Assembly: GCF_027533625.1 (NCBI RefSeq)
Contig: NZ_JAQAGZ010000004.1
Location: forward strand, 248,001 to 312,000
Direction of reading: 5' to 3'
Length of the DNA stretch: 64,000 nucleotides
From: Paenibacillus gyeongsangnamensis
GTDB taxonomy: Bacteria > Bacillota > Bacilli > Paenibacillales > NBRC-103111
Positions 28,106 to 38,660 of this stretch are shown piece by piece. The notes under the pieces were generated by a model that did no database searches, was not told where the DNA came from, and saw only the letters and a program-made list of their open reading frames with translations. The position numbers and the translations under genes are program-made. Every line of letters begins with the position of its first letter. The first letter of the stretch is position 1.

Positions 28106-30208
28106 CTAACCTTCATCCCGTTCCTCTTCTTTGGCTTCTTCTTTAAAATCGCACTGCACGCATTGGACGAACACGCCGGACTTGTTCCGCTTCTCGATCA
28201 GCATCGAGCCGCAGTTCGGACAAGGATGGTCCACCGGCTTATCCCAAGAGACGAAGTCGCATTCCGGATACCGGTCACATCCGTAAAAGATCCGTCCTTT
28301 CTTGCTGCGCCGTTCGATGATTTTGCCCTGTTTGCAATTGGGGCACGTGACCCCGATGTCCTTCACGATCGGCTTCGTATTGCGGCAGTCCGGAAATCCG
28401 GAGCAGGCCAGGAATTTGCCGAAGCGGCCCATTTTATAAACAAAATGCCGTCCGCATTTCTCGCAAATCTCATCGGACACTTCATCCTGGATTTCGATCT
28501 TTTCCATTTCTTCTTCCGCGACTTCGAGCCGCTTCTCAAACGATTCATAGAACTGGCTTAATACCTGTACCCAGTCTTCCTTGCCTTCTTCGACATGGTC
28601 GAGCTCTTCTTCCATCTGCGCCGTAAATTCGACGTCCAGTATTTCCGGGAAAAACTCGATCATTTGCTGAATAACCAGCTCGCCCAATTCCGTAGGCACG
28701 AACTTCTTCTCTTCGATCGCGACGTAGCCCCGCTTCTGGATCACTTCCAGCGTGGGCGCGTACGTGCTCGGACGTCCGATCCCCATTTCCTCCAATGCTT
28801 TCACGAGGCGCGCTTCCGTATAACGCGGAGGCGGCTGGGTAAAATGCTGCTTCGGGCCGATCGCGTTCTTCTTTACTTGATCCCCCGTCTTCAGCGGAGG
28901 GAGGAATTTCTCGTCATCGGCAGACTCTTCCGCATCGTCATTTCCTTCGACATACACTTTGATGAAGCCCGGAAATTTGATCTTGGAGCCGACCGCCCGG
29001 AAGACGACCTCTCCCGCCGTGATATCGACCGTCATCGTATCAAGAACGGCGGAAGCCATCTGGCTCGCCAAGAAGCGCTCCCAAATTAATTTGTAGAGCC
29101 TGTATTGATCGCGGCTCAGATGTTCCTTGATCTGGTCCGGCTCGCGCAGCACCGAGCTTGGCCGGATTGCTTCATGCGCATCCTGGGCATTCGTGTTTTT
29201 CTTCAAATACGTGCGGGGCGTCTCCGGATAATAGTCGTTACCGAATTTGCCGATAATGTATTCCTTCGCTTCATCCTGCGCTACGGGGGAGATTCTCGTA
29301 GAGTCGGTACGCATATAAGTAATCAAGCCGACGGTGCCTTCACTGCCAAGATCGATCCCTTCGTACAGCTGTTGAGCGACCGACATCGTCTTGGAGGCGC
29401 GGAAATTCAGCTTGCGCGCCGCTTCCTGCTGCAGAGAGCTGGTAATGAAGGGCGGCGAAGGATTGCGATGGCGTTCCTTCTCCTTGACCTCGCTTACAAC
29501 AAATTCGGATTTCTGAAGCGCGGCGAGAACCTCTTGAACCTCCGCTTCATTGTGAAGCTCCTTCTTGTCGCCGCGGAAGCTGTAAAATTTCGCTTCAAAT
29601 TCCGTCTTGCCGGTGGCCAGCTTGGCCGTAATCGACCAATATTCCTCAGGAACAAAGGCTTTGATCTCGTTCTCCCGGTCAAAGATGAGCTTCACCGCCA
29701 CCGATTGCACGCGCCCGGCGGACAGCCCTTTCTTCACTTTCTTCCATAATAAAGGGCTGATCTTATAGCCGACAAGCCGGTCCAATATACGCCGTGCCTG
29801 CTGAGCGTTAACCAGGTCTTGATTGATCTTGCGCGGCGTCTTGAACGCATCCTTCACGGCCTGCTTCGTAATTTCGTTAAACACGACGCGGCAGGCATCG
29901 TTCTCCGACAAATCCAGATAGTGCGCCAAATGCCAGGCAATCGCTTCCCCTTCACGATCCGGGTCCGCCGCCAGATATATTTTTTTCACGCGCTTGCTCG
30001 CGTCCTTCAGCTCTTTCAGAACAGAGCCTTTGCCGCGTATCGTGATGTATTTGGGCTCAAAATTTTTCTTTATCTCTACTCCGATCTGGCTCTTTGGCAG
30101 GTCTCGAATATGCCCCATGGAAGCTTTCACGATAAACTTGCTGCCTAAGTATTTTCCGATCGTTTTGGCTTTTGCGGGTGACTCCACAATGACTAGCGAA
30201 TCCGCCAT
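28106..30208 (-). CDS. topA: DNA topoisomerase I
   Basis: A 700-aa type IA topoisomerase. The Toprim domain shows [16 protein letters not shown] and [12 protein letters not shown]; the active-site tyrosine is Tyr298 in [11 protein letters not shown]; three C-terminal C4 zinc modules follow (CEKCG...C, CPNCKQG...C, CPNCGSM...C). It removes negative supercoils. It lies between dprA and trmFO, as in B. subtilis. Length is normal. Confidence 0.98.
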   Translation of the reverse strand: MADSLVIVESPAKAKTIGKYLGSKFIVKASMGHIRDLPKSQIGVEIKKNFEPKYITIRGKGSVLKELKDASKRVKKIYLAADPDREGEAIAWHLAHYLDLSENDACRVVFNEITKQAVKDAFKTPRKINQDLVNAQQARRILDRLVGYKISPLLWKKVKKGLSAGRVQSVAVKLIFDRENEIKAFVPEEYWSITAKLATGKTEFEAKFYSFRGDKKELHNEAEVQEVLAALQKSEFVVSEVKEKERHRNPSPPFITSSLQQEAARKLNFRASKTMSVAQQLYEGIDLGSEGTVGLITYMRTDSTRISPVAQDEAKEYIIGKFGNDYYPETPRTYLKKNTNAQDAHEAIRPSSVLREPDQIKEHLSRDQYRLYKLIWERFLASQMASAVLDTMTVDITAGEVVFRAVGSKIKFPGFIKVYVEGNDDAEESADDEKFLPPLKTGDQVKKNAIGPKQHFTQPPPRYTEARLVKALEEMGIGRPSTYAPTLEVIQKRGYVAIEEKKFVPTELGELVIQQMIEFFPEILDVEFTAQMEEELDHVEEGKEDWVQVLSQFYESFEKRLEVAEEEMEKIEIQDEVSDEICEKCGRHFVYKMGRFGKFLACSGFPDCRNTKPIVKDIGVTCPNCKQGKIIERRSKKGRIFYGCDRYPECDFVSWDKPVDHPCPNCGSMLIEKRNKSGVFVQCVQCDFKEEAKEEERDEG

Positions 30209-30248
30209 AGGTGTCCTACCCCCTTCAACATATATAATTAATCTATCA

Positions 30249-31352
30249 TCAAGGTACTGTGTAGACTGAACCCGGAAGCTCCACGATACGCCGTATCATT
30301 AGTAAATTTATCAGAACTGAATGCAAATGTCCAAAAGTATATTGGGTTTGCTCCAGCAGCTCGTCGATCGTTAAAGTCCGGCAGGTCAGTAAATCGATAA
30401 TTTTTTGCTCGTCTTGCGATACAGGATGTCGCAACATTTCGTTATCTTTATGGTGCGCTTTTTCCAAATCCGCTATCCGATCCCTGTACTCCTCCGCAAT
30501 GTCTTCCGCACAGGTGACGAGCTTGGCGCCCTGCTTCAGCAGCGACAAGGTCCCTGCACTTTTCGGTGAAGTAATCAGACCCGGAACTGCGAATACGTCG
30601 CGGGACTCCTCCAGCGCCTGATCGGCCGTAATCAGAGAACCGCTCTTGATCGCCGCCTCAACGACGAGCACGCCTAGACTGAGTCCGGCTATGATCCGGT
30701 TGCGCTGAGGGAACAAGCCCGGATGCCCTTTGGTGCCGATCGGATATTCCGACAGGACCAGCCCCTTCTCCGTAATCCGGTCGTACAATCTCCGGTTCTC
30801 CGGAGGGTATACCTCGTTAATGGAGCAGCCGAGCACGGCAATGGTGGAGCCGGGTCCCGTAAGGCCCCCGTCATGTGCCGCACTGTCGATTCCGCGCGCC
30901 AGGCCGCTTACGATACACATTCGATAGGTCGAAAGCGATTGGGACAACCGCTCGGCGGCCATTTTTCCGTAAGCCGTCGGATTGCGGGTGCCGACCACGG
31001 CAATGCATGGCTTGCGTACCATATCGAGCTGCCCGCGATAGTATAATACCCAAGGAGGCTGAGCGGTTTCACGCAGCAGCTCCGGGTAATCCTCATCCCA
31101 TACGGTGACCCAGCCGATCCCCTGGTCTCCATAGACGGCCTCAATACGCTTCAGTCCATCCTTATAAAACGGGAGAAGTCCCCTGTAGATGAGCTCCGCC
31201 CGTGCCGGAGGAAGGCCCAGATCCGTCCAGTCTTTGCTTGAGAAGGCGAAAATATCGGTAAGCTCCGGAACGCGTGCTGCAACCCGTTCGATCGTCTTCC
31301 AACCGATGCCGGGAATCTGGTGTAAAGCAAATAGCGCTTGTCGGTTGTTCAT
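30249..31352 (-). CDS. dprA: DprA (Smf), RecA loader for transformation
   Basis: A 367-aa protein with an N-terminal SAM-like region, a Rossmann core with [34 protein letters not shown] and [21 protein letters not shown], and a C-terminal winged-helix domain (about 305-367). It binds incoming single-stranded DNA and loads RecA. With comM nearby it shows that the host carries transformation genes. Confidence 0.96.
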   Translation of the reverse strand: MNNRQALFALHQIPGIGWKTIERVAARVPELTDIFAFSSKDWTDLGLPPARAELIYRGLLPFYKDGLKRIEAVYGDQGIGWVTVWDEDYPELLRETAQPPWVLYYRGQLDMVRKPCIAVVGTRNPTAYGKMAAERLSQSLSTYRMCIVSGLARGIDSAAHDGGLTGPGSTIAVLGCSINEVYPPENRRLYDRITEKGLVLSEYPIGTKGHPGLFPQRNRIIAGLSLGVLVVEAAIKSGSLITADQALEESRDVFAVPGLITSPKSAGTLSLLKQGAKLVTCAEDIAEEYRDRIADLEKAHHKDNEMLRHPVSQDEQKIIDLLTCRTLTIDELLEQTQYTFGHLHSVLINLLMIRRIVELPGSVYTVP

Positions 31353-31411
31353 CTAGTATATATCACTCCTTTAATAAGAAACAACTTTTCGGGAAAGACC
31401 CGCTTCGGCTG

Positions 31412-31460
31412 CAAAAAGAAACAGCCTCCCCACTCCGCCTTTTGCGGAATAGAGAGGCTG
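31412..31460 (-). terminator. Terminator of the sucCD operon
   Basis: Minus strand: CAGCCTC (31460-31454) pairs with GAGGCTG (31428-31422), enclosing a smaller CCGC/GCGG hairpin, followed by a T-rich tract TTTCTTTTTGC. It lies 22 bp after the sucD stop. Confidence 0.85.
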
Positions 31461-31482
31461 CTTGCCGCTCAATAATCCAAGC

Positions 31483-32415
31483 TTATTTCTTTGTGATGCA
31501 TTTCTCGAGAAGACCTTTTTCCTCCAGCACGCTTACGAGCGTGGAGCCCATTTCGGAAGGCGTCGGAGCTACCTTGATTCCGCAGCGCTCCATGGTCGCC
31601 ACTTTCTCTGCCGCCGTACCTTTGCCGCCGGAGATAATAGCGCCGGCATGACCCATGCGCTTTCCTGGAGGCGCCGTTTGGCCGCCGATGAAGCCGACAA
31701 CCGGCTTCTTCATGTTGGCAGCGATCCATTCAGCCGCTTCTTCTTCCGCCGTACCGCCGATTTCGCCGATCATGATGACCGCATAGGTGTCCGGATCTTC
31801 GTTGAACAGCTTCAGAATGTCGATAAACTCGGAGCCCTTCACCGGGTCGCCGCCGATACCGACAGCAGACGATTGGCCGATGCCGCGAGTGGACAATTGA
31901 TGCACCGCTTCGTACGTCAGCGTTCCGCTTCGGGATACGACGCCTACATGGCCTGGCGTATGGATGTAGCCCGGCATAATGCCGATCTTGCACTCGCCCG
32001 GAGTGATGACACCAGGGCAGTTCGGCCCGATCAGGCGGGTTTTCTTGCCTTCCATGTAACGGGCAACTTTGACCATGTCAAGCACCGGGATGCCTTCCGT
32101 GATACAAATCGCCAGGTCCATCTCGGCGTCAACAGCTTCCATGATCGCATCGGCTGCGAATGCAGGCGGTACGTAGATAACGGATACGGTAGCGCCGGTA
32201 GCCGCTTTGGCTTCAACAACCGTGTTGAAAACAGGCAGAGAAACGGTCGTTCCGTTCTCCAGCGTGATGTCGACGTTCGTGCCGCCCTTGCCCGGTGTTA
32301 CACCGCCTACCATTTGCGTGCCGTAGTCGAGGCCGCCCTTGGTGTGGAACATACCCACGGATCCGGTAATCCCTTGTGTGATGACTTTTGTATCTTTATT
32401 AACCAAAATACTCAT
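31483..32415 (-). CDS. sucD: Succinyl-CoA synthetase (ADP-forming), alpha subunit
   Basis: A 310-aa subunit with the CoA-binding N-terminal domain ([20 protein letters not shown]) and the phospho-His region [19 protein letters not shown] near residue 245. With SucC it interconverts succinyl-CoA and succinate in the TCA cycle. It is 70 bp downstream of sucC and shares its terminator. Confidence 0.97.
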   Translation of the reverse strand: MSILVNKDTKVITQGITGSVGMFHTKGGLDYGTQMVGGVTPGKGGTNVDITLENGTTVSLPVFNTVVEAKAATGATVSVIYVPPAFAADAIMEAVDAEMDLAICITEGIPVLDMVKVARYMEGKKTRLIGPNCPGVITPGECKIGIMPGYIHTPGHVGVVSRSGTLTYEAVHQLSTRGIGQSSAVGIGGDPVKGSEFIDILKLFNEDPDTYAVIMIGEIGGTAEEEAAEWIAANMKKPVVGFIGGQTAPPGKRMGHAGAIISGGKGTAAEKVATMERCGIKVAPTPSEMGSTLVSVLEEKGLLEKCITKK

Positions 32416-32484
32416 GTCTATTGTTCACATCCCCTGAATTTTTTGACGAAAAAAAGCAAATGCCAATCAGCCGTTAGTCCTAGA

Positions 32485-33645
<1,161 letters not shown>

Positions 33646-33939
33646 TTAGCAAAATCCTCCTATCAGTAATGGCTTACTATATGGATTCGACAAACCCGGA
33701 GGGATCGCCGACCGCTAACGGAACGTGCGAATACCGGACATATGCTTGTCCGGTCAGACACAAACCTTAATCATTGTAACACTTTTTTCGCGCAGTTTCC
33801 TTAATTTTTGGCGGAATATGGCAGTTTTTCAATTAAACTTTTTTATTGCGTTTGAAAAGAATGCTTATTCGGCCCGCTGCCTCCTTACAGCTTGGCTTAC
33901 TCCTGGGGGAAATATGCATCGGCAGGAGGGCGAACATGC
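33646..33939 (-). promoter_or_regulatory. sucCD upstream region with leader hairpin
   Basis: No gene is seen here. On the minus strand a TACAAT -10-like box lies at 33778-33773 with only a weak -35. Downstream in the leader, 33733-33740 (accggaca) pairs with 33747-33754 (tgtccggt), an 8-bp hairpin without a U-tract, about 90 bases before sucC. The hairpin could be a regulator site or an mRNA stabiliser; nothing identifies it. Confidence 0.5.
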
Positions 33940-33977
33940 AAAAAACGCATCGCCCGCCCAAGGGAAATGCGTTTTTT
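33940..33977. terminator. Bidirectional Rho-independent terminator
   Basis: AAAAAACGCAT (33940-33950) pairs with ATGCGTTTTTT (33967-33977). It serves the minus-strand zinc-ribbon gene that ends at 33990 and gives a U-tract in either direction. Confidence 0.85.
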
Positions 33978-33989
33978 ATCGTTCGCTTT

Positions 33990-34250
33990 TTACAAATAAG
34001 AGGGATTGGTAGGCGTCATGGCCCGCGGTTCTCGTTCCGCCTGCTTGATGAAGCGCATTTCGTTGGCCGTATAGCTGCAGACCAAGCATTGAATCGTAGG
34101 CTCTTGATCCTCCAGCTGCAAAGGCTCGCTAAGCTCCTGAATGGTGCCCGACAGCGCATCCTTCAAAAACCGCTGGGAATAGCTTGAAATGATGCTGAAT
34201 TTGACACGGTTCGACCGGCAGTTCGGACAATAGTAAGGTTTTTCCTGCAT
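33990..34250 (-). CDS. Small zinc-ribbon protein of unknown function
   Basis: An 86-aa cytoplasmic protein with CPNC near the N terminus and CLVC near residue 57, spaced as a four-Cys zinc ribbon. No enzyme motif is visible and I do not recognise the family. I start at ATG 34250, 5 bases after GAGGTGA; two upstream codons (GTG, ATG) overlap the ribosome site. It is a single-gene unit with its own terminator, divergent from comM. Confidence 0.75.
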   Translation of the reverse strand: MQEKPYYCPNCRSNRVKFSIISSYSQRFLKDALSGTIQELSEPLQLEDQEPTIQCLVCSYTANEMRFIKQAEREPRAMTPTNPSYL

Positions 34251-34323
34251 CGTCATCACCTCTATTTCTCATTGTAACCAAGTTTCACCGGGATTAGTCC
34301 CTCTTCATGCTGAAACCGCAGGG

Positions 34324-34353
34324 TTGCAACCGGTGTGAGCGAAGAGTTACAAT
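34324..34353 (+). promoter_or_regulatory. Probable SigA-type promoter of comM
   Basis: TTGCAA (34324-34329), 18-bp spacer, TACAAT (34348-34353). It would start an mRNA about 65 bases before the comM ATG. Confidence 0.6.
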
Positions 34354-34378
34354 AAGCATATGACGGCGTATAAGGAAG

Positions 34379-34422
34379 CACCTTTGGCCATGAATCGAAT
34401 ATTCATGGGGAAGGTGTTTTTT
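34379..34422 (+). promoter_or_regulatory. Terminator-like hairpin directly before comM ATG (possible attenuator)
   Basis: CACCTT and AAGGTG form the outer stem and CCATGAAT/ATTCATGG the inner stem (34379-34416), followed by TTTTTT at 34417-34422, three bases before the ATG at 34426. The ribosome site GGGGAAGGTG lies in the 3' arm. The element has the form of an intrinsic terminator that would also hide the ribosome site. Confidence 0.7.
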
Positions 34423-34425
34423 GTT

Positions 34426-35127
34426 ATGTACGGAAAAGTAATCAGCGCATGCCTTCATGGCGTGGACGGCAAGCTTGTAGAGGTGGAAGTAGACCTAAGC
34501 AACGGTCTACCGCAGATGAATATCGTAGGGCTGCCCGACAGCGCGATTAAAGAATCGATGGAGCGGGTGCGGTCCGCCGTCAAAAATTGCGGCTTCACCT
34601 TCCCGCTCCAACGCATTACGGTCAATCTCGCACCCGCCGATATTCGCAAGGAAGGCTCCGCCTTCGACCTCGCGATCGCCGCAGGGCTCCTGGCCACCAG
34701 CGGCCAGCTCTCGTTCGGCCTGTTTCAAGACGCGCTGATCGTCGGCGAGCTGTCGCTGGACGGAACCATCCGGCCGGTGCCCGGGGTACTGTCCATGCTG
34801 GCGGCGGCGAAGGAGCATGGAATTCATCGGATTATCCTGCCGTTGGAAAACGTGGAAGAGGCTTCTTGGGTTGGCGGCACCGAGGTGATCGGCTTGTCCC
34901 ATCTGAATCAGCTGACCGCCGCAGCGAAGCAACCGGCCTGCCCGGAGGAGCTGCTCGCACACACACGGCAATATATCGAACAGCTTCCTAAAGCCGAGGC
35001 GCAGCCTTCCCCGTCCATACTCGACTATGTGGATGTCAGCGGACAGCAGCAGGCCAAGCGGGCTCTCATGATCAGTGCGGCGGGAATGCACAATATCCTG
35101 CTTATCGGTAACAATATCAATCATTAA
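34426..35127 (+). pseudogene. comM: ComM/YifB (Mg chelatase-like AAA+), truncated by prophage insertion
   Basis: The first 228 codons encode the ComM N-terminal Lon-like domain (MYGKVISACLHGVDGKLVEV; GLPDSAIKESMERVRSA). The protein then reads GMHNILLIGNNINH and stops. Intact members continue after LLIG with a Walker A P-loop and the AAA+ domain, so helicase activity is lost. ComM promotes branch migration of heteroduplex DNA in natural transformation. The change falls at the prophage junction, so precise excision would be expected to restore it. Confidence 0.92.
35098..35127. other. Left attachment junction (attL) in comM
   Basis: Host-like coding sequence (ctgcttatcggt, LLIG) ends near 35108; phage DNA follows, and the stop of the serine recombinase overlaps the new comM stop (35124-35127). 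The exact crossover dinucleotide cannot be set without attR or an empty comM. Confidence 0.75.
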
Positions 35128-36779
35128 AAATGAGTTGTCATATAGTTTATGCCCTCTAGAATGTTGTATTTCTCTGCAATTCGCTTTATTGGTTCATCAA
35201 ATTTATACATGATCTTCAAAATAGGACGCTTTTCATTCTTTGGATGTCTTTCAACAATTATTTTCAATAAATTTACAAGATGCTCTCTGTTCTTAACTTC
35301 TTCAATATTAATATCATGTATTTCCTGAATCACACGATCAAACTGAGAAATTTCATCTAGAATCTCATCATTATTTTTAGATAATTCTTTAATCCTTGAT
35401 TCAAGTGCAGATATTTCTATATTTAACTCGTTCGCTTTATTATCCAAGTATGCTTTATCAAAATCACCAGAAATATATAAGTCAGCGACACGATTTTTTT
35501 GCTGAATAAAATTGTCGTATTTTTGTTTTAAAATATCAACCTCTTTAGTTGTGTCTTGATCAATTCTTTTTGTCAACTCATCTCTGATTCTATATTTGAG
35601 AATATCAATCATTATAGACTTATATTTCTCAAATGATTCTTTCACACCTTTTTTTAATATAATATCAAGAGCTTCTTCAATAAGACTTAAGTTAACATTG
35701 ATGTTATCACACTCATTAGTACCTTTAGATTTTTTAATACTACAGTTATAAAATATTCTGCCGCGATCAATATTTCGTGTATAAGGCTTGCCACATTTAC
35801 CGCAAATAATTAACCCAGCGTACTCTGATATTCCTTTATATATACCCCTTTGAAGCTCATGGTGTAATTTCCCTTGTTTTAATTTACGAGCCTGTTCAAA
35901 CGTCTCTTTCGTTATAATTGCTGGAACAACGTCTTCGAATACTTTCCATTCATCTTCAGGCTTCACATGAGCATAACTTTTTTTATTAAAAACTGTCCCA
36001 GAATCGTACTTATTTCGCACATTGCAGCCAAAGTACTTTTCATTTGTAAGAATACGTTTTATCATGTTTATCGCAAATCGTTCTCCACCATGTTTTGGCC
36101 TATATCCATTTTCTTGTAAATAATTCAAAATTCGACGAATTCCATAACCATTTAAATACAATTCAAATACTTTTTTCACTACTATTGCTTCTTCTTCATT
36201 GACCGTCAAGGTTTTTGTGATTGGATGATAATCATATCCGAAGATACCTTTACCACCGACCCTAATGATTCCTTTATTTGCTGATACCTCGTTTCCATCC
36301 CTTACTTTCTTGGATTTATCCACTGATTCTTGTTGAGAAAAGTTCAAGAATAAGTTTAATGTGAATTCCTTTTCAATACTATCGTAAATCAAGTCAATAT
36401 CAAGAAAATGAACTAATACATTATTTTTCAACAGTTCTCTAAGTATTTCAATTATTGCTGCATCTCTTGCAAAACGACTTGTATTTCGTACATATATCTT
36501 ATTAAATTTTGGTTTCCTGCTTGGGTCTATTTCATATGTAAATTTTTTATTTCCTTTATATTCGTTGATACCTGCATCATAAATCATTCGTTTAAATTCA
36601 TCGCGCTTTTTCAAACTCGTCCCTGAAATCCCTTTATCAGCGTAAATCTCAACCAATTCTTCATTGGTCATTTTGTTAGACCTGTCCAAAAAATAATCAT
36701 GCTGATTTTCAAAACTATTGGTTTGGTCTTTACTATTTGTACTCACCCGACAGTAGGCAGCAACTTTTATTATATCCAT
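35124..36779 (-). CDS. Large serine recombinase (phage integrase)
   Basis: A 551-aa serine integrase. The catalytic Ser13 sits in AAYCRVSTNSKDQ and the NTSRFARD motif follows in the resolvase domain (about 1-150). A recombinase domain (about 185-300), a zinc ribbon (ICGKCGKPY...C...C, about 325-360) and a C-terminal coiled coil (about 410-490) complete it. I start at ATG 36779 with GGAGTGGGGA 6 bases upstream; the earlier in-frame start lacks a ribosome site. It abuts attL, as expected for the enzyme that inserted the element in comM. Confidence 0.95.
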   Translation of the reverse strand: MDIIKVAAYCRVSTNSKDQTNSFENQHDYFLDRSNKMTNEELVEIYADKGISGTSLKKRDEFKRMIYDAGINEYKGNKKFTYEIDPSRKPKFNKIYVRNTSRFARDAAIIEILRELLKNNVLVHFLDIDLIYDSIEKEFTLNLFLNFSQQESVDKSKKVRDGNEVSANKGIIRVGGKGIFGYDYHPITKTLTVNEEEAIVVKKVFELYLNGYGIRRILNYLQENGYRPKHGGERFAINMIKRILTNEKYFGCNVRNKYDSGTVFNKKSYAHVKPEDEWKVFEDVVPAIITKETFEQARKLKQGKLHHELQRGIYKGISEYAGLIICGKCGKPYTRNIDRGRIFYNCSIKKSKGTNECDNINVNLSLIEEALDIILKKGVKESFEKYKSIMIDILKYRIRDELTKRIDQDTTKEVDILKQKYDNFIQQKNRVADLYISGDFDKAYLDNKANELNIEISALESRIKELSKNNDEILDEISQFDRVIQEIHDINIEEVKNREHLVNLLKIIVERHPKNEKRPILKIMYKFDEPIKRIAEKYNILEGINYMTTHF

Positions 36780-36893
36780 TTCCCCACTCCAATACTTGAT
36801 ATTGTTATATAACAATTATAATAACACACTGTCATGCAATACAAAATTAAAAGAATATAAAAAAGCATTATCCCACTTGTTTAAATAAACATG

Positions 36894-36984
36894 TTGACCC
36901 ACTTGGATATATGTGGTAATCTGAAATTGTCGGAAAGAATCCGCTAAAATAGCCCTTCGAGGAAGAACCTCAATGGGCTTTTTT
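36894..36984 (+). promoter_or_regulatory. Promoter followed by terminator-like leader
   Basis: TTGACC (36894-36899), 17-bp spacer, TAATCT (36917-36922). The leader then forms a hairpin with arms AGCCC...GAGG and CCTC...GGGCT (36951-36979) followed by TTTTTT (36979-36984). The next gene starts at 37007 with its own GAGAGGTG. This has the layout of an attenuator or a short terminated RNA. Confidence 0.65.
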
Positions 36985-37006
36985 ATTTATGAGAGGTGAA
37001 TGACTC

Positions 37007-37977
37007 TTGGAAAAAGAAAAATGTCCTATTTGTGAAATTGGCTATAAAACGGAAGTACGTATGCCCTTTTATAACAGAGATATTGACCAATATAACTGCA
37101 AGTGTTGTGGTGAAGTATGGATTACTCAAATTGCGTTAATGGATATGCATAATATCAAGTTAAAAGAAAGGAACGAAATCTCAGCCTTCACCAGAGAACG
37201 AACTGTCCATAAATTATCACCGCTCATTATTAGCTGGGAACCATTGCAGGATAATCACATTACTACAATACCGATTAAAGAGATTATTGACCAATTTCCA
37301 AAAAAGATTTCTGAAAGAACCGAGAGAGCTCTATTTAACCTTTCTAAGCTTTCAGACCATATGGGTCAAAATATTACAATTGATTTAGATCATGATTTTC
37401 CGTTATTTTTTTGCGATGCCTTTAATCGAGATTCTATTAAATTCATGCTTGAAATACTAACTGCTGAAAATTACATTAAATTAACAGAACACGGGGCCAC
37501 TTCTTCAATAGAACAAGCATCTTCTTATACAATAACTGCTCATGGGTGGAGCAAACTTTATGAATTAGAAACATCTCATAACCCACTTTCGAAGCAAGCC
37601 TTTATTGCAATGCATTCGCGTCAGAGTTTGATGGAATTTGGAAGAATGGAATCGATAGAGCTATTCGTGATGCGGGGTTTGAACCATTTCGAGTAAACCA
37701 GTCTGAAACGACTGGGAAGATTTGTGATGAAATTATTTCTCAAATAAGACGAAGTAAATTTGTAGTAGCGGACTTCACTGGACAGCGAAATGGAGTATAT
37801 TTTGAGGCCGGGTTCGCAATGGGTCTTGGTATACCCGTTATTTGGATATGCAACAAGCAAGAAATTGCTGAGGGGAAACTTCATTTTGATACACGACAGT
37901 ATAACCATATTGACTGGGAAACAGAGGACGAACTTTATACTCGGCTACTTAATCGTATCAAAGCAAATATTGTTTAA
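37007..37977 (+). pseudogene. Zinc-ribbon + nucleoside deoxyribosyltransferase-like protein, frameshifted (possible defence cargo)
   Basis: Translation begins at TTG 37007 after GAGAGGTG. The N terminus has CPIC...C..CG (a four-Cys ribbon). The middle (about 70-190) is unrecognised. Near 37616 the frame changes: inserting one T (cat-ttc instead of cat-tcg) restores a continuous protein ending at 37977 and reading GIDRAIRDAGFEPFRVN, IISQIRRSKFVVADFTG and GVYFEAGFAMGLGIPVIW. This C-terminal domain resembles nucleoside 2-deoxyribosyltransferase/TIR-like folds with the conserved Glu in YFEAGFA. Function is inferred; a sequencing error or real frameshift are both possible. Confidence 0.75.
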
Positions 37978-37985
37978 AAGAATGA

Positions 37986-38015
37986 AAGCCCTTGGACGTA
38001 CTCAAGGGCTTTTTT
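37986..38015 (+). terminator. Rho-independent terminator after the frameshifted gene
   Basis: AAGCCCTTG (37986-37994) pairs with CAAGGGCTT (38003-38011), followed by TTTTT. Confidence 0.9.
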
Positions 38016-38019
38016 AACT

Positions 38020-38295
38020 TTAGTTACAAAACAGAGATGTTCTTGGATCGAATGTACTAGTAACGCTGCTTACAGAAGATGGCCTTTCCCAAGCCTCAAT
38101 CAAGACAATCTTATCTTTTTGCGTCTCCGACCATACAATGTAACCTTCCCTAGTCAAAGTCTCAAGAACCTTCATTACTCCTGCTTTATCCCTTCCTGTC
38201 TTAATACACAATTCGTCAACCATTGGCATACGACTTCGACCAGCCGAATAGTTAGCAATGATACGCAGCATTTTTCGTTCGATATCGGATAACAT
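38020..38295 (-). CDS. Small winged-helix DNA-binding protein
   Basis: A 91-aa protein whose first 65 residues form a winged helix (SDIERKMLRIIANYS; MPMVDELCIKTGRDKAGVMKVLETLTREGYI), similar to the LexA/MarR-like N-terminal fold. GGGTGAT precedes the ATG. The C-terminal 25 residues look unstructured. It could be a lysogeny or late-gene regulator; nothing fixes its target. Confidence 0.75.
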   Translation of the reverse strand: MLSDIERKMLRIIANYSAGRSRMPMVDELCIKTGRDKAGVMKVLETLTREGYIVWSETQKDKIVLIEAWERPSSVSSVTSTFDPRTSLFCN

Positions 38296-38358
38296 AATAT
38301 CACCCTAATTTTTGTTATTATCGCTTATTATACCGAACGCGTGTTCCTATTTCAAGAG

Positions 38359-38397
38359 AAAAAAAGACCCCACCTTCCGGTTATGGATTAGTGGGGT
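38359..38397 (-). terminator. Late-region terminator 2
   Basis: Minus strand: ACCCCAC (38397-38391) pairs with GTGGGGT (38373-38367), followed by TTTTTTT at 38365-38359. It is the second of two stops at the end of the late operon. Confidence 0.8.
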
Positions 38398-38476
38398 TAA
38401 TGTCTATATGAACCTGAATTCAATATTAGCATATCAAACAAATTTCGACAATTGTATCTTGTTTCATTTAGAAAAG

Positions 38477-38516
38477 AAAAAAACTCCCCTTCTGCTTACC
38501 ACGAACAAAAGAGGAG
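38477..38516 (-). terminator. Late-region terminator 1
   Basis: Minus strand: CTCCTCTTTTG pairs with CAGAAGGGGAG (two G-U pairs), followed by TTTTTTT at 38483-38477. It lies about 125 bp after the holin stop. Confidence 0.8.
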
Positions 38517-38602
38517 CTTTGCACATACCATGTTGGTAGAGGAGAGGGTTATGTATGCGCTTTATTATTATGTCTGGTTATTTGTCAGAATATTCTCACC
38601 AG

Positions 38603-38660
38603 TTGTCTTTCGTACTGGAATATTCGCTCTACTTGTCTTTCACACTGGAATATCTATATT
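38603..38660 (-). repeat. 30-bp direct repeat at the 3' end of the holin gene
   Basis: Two units, tgtctttcgtactggaatat and tgtctttcacactggaatat, are 30 bp apart. Read in the holin frame they encode NIDIPV-stop-KTSR and NIPVRKTT; the first unit has TGA where the second has CGA. Confidence 0.8.

Larger units (their letters stand above)
38296..38639 (-). other. Gene-free spacer with two terminators and a 30-bp repeat
   Basis: No gene is supported here. It contains two minus-strand terminators (see separate entries) and the readthrough extension of the holin reading frame (38568-38639). The plus-strand ORFs in this stretch lack ribosome sites and are rejected. Confidence 0.6.

Noticed and set aside
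478-31108. Many plus-strand open frames opposite the flagellar and housekeeping genes
   Set aside because: They mirror strongly conserved minus-strand genes, lack ribosome sites and have biased (Arg/His/Pro-rich) composition typical of shadow frames in GC-rich DNA.
33733-33754. Leader hairpin of sucC as a riboswitch
   Set aside because: It is a single 8-bp stem without U-tract or known aptamer features; kept only as a hairpin.
37621-37908. Minus-strand 95-codon frame inside the frameshifted cargo gene
   Set aside because: The plus-strand frame here encodes a clearly conserved deoxyribosyltransferase-like domain.
38359-38516. The two terminators as a toxin-antitoxin RNA pair
   Set aside because: No small coding frame with ribosome site and no opposing promoter; they fit late-operon ends.
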